Below, piece by piece: positions 60,792 through 64,000 of a stretch of 64,000 bases of DNA. A program made the translations under genes and the position numbers. The notes under the pieces are model-generated. The model was not told the DNA's origin, ran no database searches, and worked only from the letters and a program-made list of their open reading frames with translations. The DNA comes from Tunturibacter psychrotolerans (lineage in GTDB: Bacteria > Acidobacteriota > Terriglobia > Terriglobales > Acidobacteriaceae), in the NCBI RefSeq assembly GCF_040359615.1, contig NZ_CP132942.1, positions 2,170,001-2,234,000 on the forward strand. Direction: 5' to 3'. How positions within the stretch are numbered: position 1 is the stretch's first letter; every line of letters begins with the position of its first letter.

Positions 60792-62423
60792 TTAAGGGAG
60801 CGTGGATTGCGATTGAGATTTGCGGCGGAGGAGGAAGAGAAGAGTTGCGAGGGCGATGAGTGAGATGGTGTCGCCGATGGTCTGGTCGAGGGTGTGGGCG
60901 TAGATGATTGCGATGGTGGATGGGCCGGCGGGGATGGGGAGGGCGATGAGGCCGTCGTCGCGTTGGTCGCGGGTTGAGTCAGGGGAGCCGTTCAGGGAGA
61001 TGTGCCAGTTTGGGTAGTTGCGGAGATTGAGGATGAGGTCTTCGGCGATGGGGGCGTTGATGGTGAGGTGCGTGGGAGTGGGGCTGGGTTGGGTGTTGGT
61101 GGGGGCCTTGGCGTTGGGATCGTGCGAGAGCCAGAAGGCGGGATCTTTGGGGGAGAGGGAGTCGTTGTCGGCGGTGGCGGGAGTGTATTCGTCGGTGGGG
61201 TCGGTGCCCTGGTTTGACTGGAAGAGGGCTTGGCGGGCTGCGGGGGTGTCCTCTTCGTCGCAGGATTGACGGAAGAGGTTGTAGGCAGGGTAGGTGAGAG
61301 TTGCGGCGAGGGCGATTGCGACTAGTGTGTGCGTGGTGGGGTTGAGGTGCACACGGGCGAACGCCAAGGCGGTAGATAGGCTGAAGACGGCGGCGAGGAT
61401 TGCGAGGAAGCGCCAGGGGAATTGCAGGAAGGCCAATTCGGGGGCGTGGTTCCAGAGGATGGCGGTGAGGGGGGTCAGTAGGACGGCGATTGCTGAGGTG
61501 AGGATGGACAGGGATTTTGTAAGCGTGTTTCGTTGGGCGTATCGAGTGAGAGAGATTGCGAGGGCGGCGATGGTCAGGGTGAGGAGGATTACGGCAAGGA
61601 GAGAGGCGGTGTGGAGAACCTGATCGTGTGCGAGGTCGCCGGTGTGATGGAAGAGGAAGTTGTCCTGGATGCGCATGTTGGGGATGATGGCCATGGCGAT
61701 CTGAACGAAGCGACGTTCGTACGCGGCGGGGACGATGTAGAAGGCGGCAATGGCTAGGCCGAGAATGGTGCCGACGGTGGTATTGATGGCGATATTTTTG
61801 CGAGGCGTGTTGGAGGGTCTGGCGAGGCGGATGAGCGTGAGGAGCGCGAGGGCGTAGCAGCTCATGACGGCAGCGGGCGCGTTGGTGAGCCAGAGGAGGG
61901 CGATGGGGATAGCGATGCCGGGGATGGTGACGCGCTCGCGGAGGATGGCGTGGAGGAGGAGTGGGATGAAGGCTGCGGCGAGGAGTTCGGCGTAGGCGGT
62001 GCGCTCGTAGGCGGTGAAGAGCATGTAGGGATTCACCGTGTAGAGGAGGGCTGCGAGGAGAGCGGCTGTGGGAGGAGCGAAGTCTCGGGCGAGACGGTGG
62101 AGGGCGAGACCGCTGGCGGTGAGGGCTAGCCAGGTGTAGACGATAGGTGTCGCGGTGATGGGGAAGATGAGGGTGAGGATCGCGCCGAGGGTCCAGGAGA
62201 GTGGAGGGTAGAAGACGAAACGAGGTTCTCCGGCGTTCCAGGCAGCGGTGTAGGCCCAGTGAGGGTGAAGGTTGCCGTGAGTGAATTGGCGGGCGGCTTC
62301 CATCCAGTTGAGGAGATGGAAGTCGAAGTCGTGGCCGCAGGAGCAGCCGTTGAGGAGGAGAGGGAAGATGGCGATGCAGGCGGCTAGAGGGATCAGGAGA
62401 TAAGGGAGCCGGTCGCGCTGCAT
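60792..62423 (-). CDS. GT-C-like membrane protein (PTPS-related domain)
   Basis: A 543-residue polytopic protein. After LIPLAACIAIFPLLLNG comes CSCGHDFDFHLLNWMEAARQF, a first periplasmic loop with acidic residues, then HWAYTAAWNAGEPRFVFYPPLSW, as in the PF10131 6-pyruvoyl-tetrahydropterin synthase-related membrane family and YfhO-like proteins. About eleven membrane segments are followed by a soluble C-terminal beta domain (LTINAPIAEDLILNLRNYPNWHISLNG) and a last anchor. Function unknown; GT-C-type glycosyl transfer is inferred from topology. Confidence 0.75.
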   Translation of the reverse strand: MQRDRLPYLLIPLAACIAIFPLLLNGCSCGHDFDFHLLNWMEAARQFTHGNLHPHWAYTAAWNAGEPRFVFYPPLSWTLGAILTLIFPITATPIVYTWLALTASGLALHRLARDFAPPTAALLAALLYTVNPYMLFTAYERTAYAELLAAAFIPLLLHAILRERVTIPGIAIPIALLWLTNAPAAVMSCYALALLTLIRLARPSNTPRKNIAINTTVGTILGLAIAAFYIVPAAYERRFVQIAMAIIPNMRIQDNFLFHHTGDLAHDQVLHTASLLAVILLTLTIAALAISLTRYAQRNTLTKSLSILTSAIAVLLTPLTAILWNHAPELAFLQFPWRFLAILAAVFSLSTALAFARVHLNPTTHTLVAIALAATLTYPAYNLFRQSCDEEDTPAARQALFQSNQGTDPTDEYTPATADNDSLSPKDPAFWLSHDPNAKAPTNTQPSPTPTHLTINAPIAEDLILNLRNYPNWHISLNGSPDSTRDQRDDGLIALPIPAGPSTIAIIYAHTLDQTIGDTISLIALATLLFLLRRKSQSQSTLP

Positions 62424-62507
62424 GTCTTGAGGGTATCGCAGACTTAGACGTGGGCATTGCGTGATGTTGGGATGTTGACCGACGTCAATCGATGCCAGGG
62501 GTGGAGA

Positions 62508-63005
62508 TCAAAGGATCGATTTCGACATCTCGTATTCGATGAGATTGGGATCGTTGGGGTAGGGCTCGGTTCGGCCGGTTGCAGTGAATCCGAGGCGCTC
62601 GTAGAAGGATATGGCGGCGAGGTTGGTGTTGGTGACCATGAGCCGGAGAGTGTGGGCTGCGCAGAGGCGAGCCCAGGATTCGATGGCGTCGACGAGGAGT
62701 TTGCCGGTGCCGGTTCGACGGTGGGTGGAGGCAACCCACATCGAGACGAGTTCGGCGTTTTGTGGGACTTCTTTGTTGAGGAAACCGGCGGCGATGCCGC
62801 AATACTCGTTCTGGTGATAGGCGAGGTAGCCGACGGAGTGTGGGGTGCAGAGGTTGGCGGCGCGGGTGTGCCATTCGGCTTCAGAGAATTGAGATTCGTG
62901 GGCGTAGGTGCTGCCGAAGGCGGATGGTGTGTCCCGGAGAGCGTGGAGACGAACTGTTTTGTAGCTGGCTGATAGCGCCGGAGTGATTTCGTGAAGGATG
63001 ACCAT
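62508..63005 (-). CDS. GNAT family N-acetyltransferase
   Basis: A 165-residue acetyltransferase. LHALRDTPSAFGSTYAHESQFSEAEWHTR is a characteristic opening; AELVSMWVASTHRRTGTGKLLVDAIESWA holds the acetyl-CoA loop (R-R-x-G-x-G-x/L), and LRLMVTNTNLAAISFYERLGFTATG is the typical strand-helix end. Substrate unknown. It begins 3 bases after the MFS transporter stop codon, so the two are probably cotranscribed; an acetyltransferase next to a drug-type exporter can hint at detoxification. Confidence 0.93.
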   Translation of the reverse strand: MVILHEITPALSASYKTVRLHALRDTPSAFGSTYAHESQFSEAEWHTRAANLCTPHSVGYLAYHQNEYCGIAAGFLNKEVPQNAELVSMWVASTHRRTGTGKLLVDAIESWARLCAAHTLRLMVTNTNLAAISFYERLGFTATGRTEPYPNDPNLIEYEMSKSIL

Positions 63006-63008
63006 GGG

Positions 63009-64000
63009 CTAATGGGCGCCGGCGGGGGGCTTGCCTGGTTTTACTTTTTTCAAGAACCATACGATGCCGACGCAGACAAAACAGAGAAGAGAGAGCCAAC
63101 GGAAGACGTCGACAAATGCCCAGAGGGTGGCCTGGCGGCCGAGCTGCTGGTAGAGGCTGGCCTGGGCGGGATCGGCGGCGTTCGCCTGTCCGTAGGGGTT
63201 GGTCAGGAACTGGGTCATGCTGCCGAGGGAGTTTTGAAACTGCTGGCCGGTGCGAGGAACGGAGTTGATTATGAGGTTTTGGTGGACGTCGGCGCGACGG
63301 GTGAGCAGAGTGGAGGCGATGGAGATGCCGATGGAGCCGCCGATGTTGCGCATGAGGTTGAAGAGGCCGCTGGCATTGCCGATTTGTTTCGTGTCGAGTG
63401 TGCCGTAGGCGGCGGTGCTGATGGGGACGAAGACGAAGCTAAGACCGAAGCCGGTGATGAGGATGGGGAGGAGCAGTGTGGTGGGGGAGATGTCCAGGGT
63501 GACGTTGCCGAAGTAAAGAGTGGTGAGGCCGAAGGTGAAGAAGCCAAAGGTGAGAAGGTAGCGGGGGTCAACCTTGTTTGAGAGGTAGCCGATGACAGGC
63601 ATGCCGCAGACTGCGCCGATGCCGCGAGGAGCGACAGCGAGACCCGCAGTGAACGCTGTGTAACCGAGGAGTTCCTGATAGAAGAGCGGGAGGACGGTGA
63701 CGGTGGAGTAGATGCCGACACCGAACATGAAGATGAGAATGGAGCCCAGGCGGAAGTTTCGGTCTTTGAGGACTTTTAGATCGACGATGGAGTCTTTGTC
63801 GTGCCAGCAGTGCCAACAGAAGTAGATAAAAGATGTAACGAGGAAGAAGACGGCCCAACGAATCCAGATGGCTCCGAACCAGTCGTCTTCCTGACCCTTG
63901 TCGAGGACGACCTGGAGACAGCCTGTCCAGACGACGAGGGCACCAAAGCCGTAGCGGTCGAAGGCGGGGACTCGAGATTTGCTGATGTACGGCGGGTCGT
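63009..64000 (-). CDS. DHA2 family MFS efflux transporter (5' partial)
   Basis: Proton-driven drug-type exporter of the EmrB/QacA class. The frame is open to the right edge, so the N-terminal half lies outside the window; about 330 residues are visible. DPPYISKSR, LQVVLDKGQEDDWF and LKVLKDRNFRLGS are DHA2 signatures. Membrane segments include YGFGALVVWTGCLQVVL and LTFGFFTFGLTTLYFGNVTL; GLAVAPRGIGAVCGMPVIG is the motif C-like region, and NASGLFNLMRNIGGSIGISIASTLLTRR the C-terminal domain signature. The protein ends FLKKVKPGKPPAGAH. Confidence 0.93.
   Translation of the reverse strand, partial: DPPYISKSRVPAFDRYGFGALVVWTGCLQVVLDKGQEDDWFGAIWIRWAVFFLVTSFIYFCWHCWHDKDSIVDLKVLKDRNFRLGSILIFMFGVGIYSTVTVLPLFYQELLGYTAFTAGLAVAPRGIGAVCGMPVIGYLSNKVDPRYLLTFGFFTFGLTTLYFGNVTLDISPTTLLLPILITGFGLSFVFVPISTAAYGTLDTKQIGNASGLFNLMRNIGGSIGISIASTLLTRRADVHQNLIINSVPRTGQQFQNSLGSMTQFLTNPYGQANAADPAQASLYQQLGRQATLWAFVDVFRWLSLLCFVCVGIVWFLKKVKPGKPPAGAH

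Overview
The window reads as a chromosomal segment of a Gram-negative acidobacterium, most likely of the family Acidobacteriaceae (Terriglobia; Edaphobacter/Granulicella/Terriglobus-like). This placement is inference from protein style and gene order: a moderately GC-rich genome, an meso-diaminopimelate-type MurE (DNPR motif), an AroD-AroE fusion, secreted lipocalin-, fasciclin- and YXWTPGYW-type proteins, and a dcw cluster that begins with mraZ and ends with ftsZ. No 16S rRNA or tRNA gene was seen, so the genus cannot be fixed.

Layout. 1-2.8 kb: end of the F1 ATP synthase operon (atpG partial, atpD, atpC) and a terminator. 3.2-4.0 kb: a short omega-like protein and a degenerate sigma-like protein. 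4.1-16.9 kb: mixed housekeeping and exported functions (AroD-AroE fusion, PgeF, prolyl oligopeptidase, an ABC-2 exporter pair, a divergent Dxs, a lipocalin-like secreted protein, an SRPBCC protein, a fasciclin protein, a DUF2127 membrane protein). 17.0-20.2 kb: an accessory island of lower GC with a poly-C tract, direct repeats, a candidate structured RNA, a membrane-anchored orphan, a 47-residue protein, a frameshifted IS1595-type transposase and a small coiled-coil protein.

20.5-50.4 kb: division and cell wall (dcw) cluster in the order mraZ, rsmH, ftsL, ftsI, murE, murF, lysine-rich orphan, mraY, murD, ftsW, murG, (two reversed secreted-protein genes), murC, ftsQ, ftsA, then an interruption (GT-C membrane protein, ArsR plus three AHSA1 proteins, a LytS/LytT-type two-component pair, a TPR-like protein), then ftsZ and a second transpeptidase. 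murB and ddl, often present between murC and ftsQ, are absent here. Two copies of a 55-bp triple-hairpin repeat sit just before murG and before murC. Together these genes make UDP-MurNAc-pentapeptide (MurC-F), lipid I/II (MraY, MurG), polymerise and cross-link it (FtsW, FtsI) and place the ring (FtsA, FtsZ, FtsQ, FtsL).

50.7-64 kb: Nnr metabolite repair enzyme, a second GT39-like protein, TsaE, a DUF4019 protein, two GNAT acetyltransferases, a methyltransferase, a DUF59 Fe-S factor, a Tat-exported ferritin-like protein, a YncE-like beta-propeller, a polyprenyl diphosphate synthase, a large GT-C-like membrane protein and a DHA2-type efflux transporter that runs off the right edge.

The observations most worth a second look are the nested-stem RNA candidate at 17.5 kb, the covarying repeat in the dcw cluster, the helix-closed element before ftsL, the four 10-bp-phased boxes upstream of mraZ, the frameshifted transposase overlapping a small gene, and the Dxs with an altered thiamine diphosphate motif. 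All functional calls come from reading motifs; no search or folding program was run.
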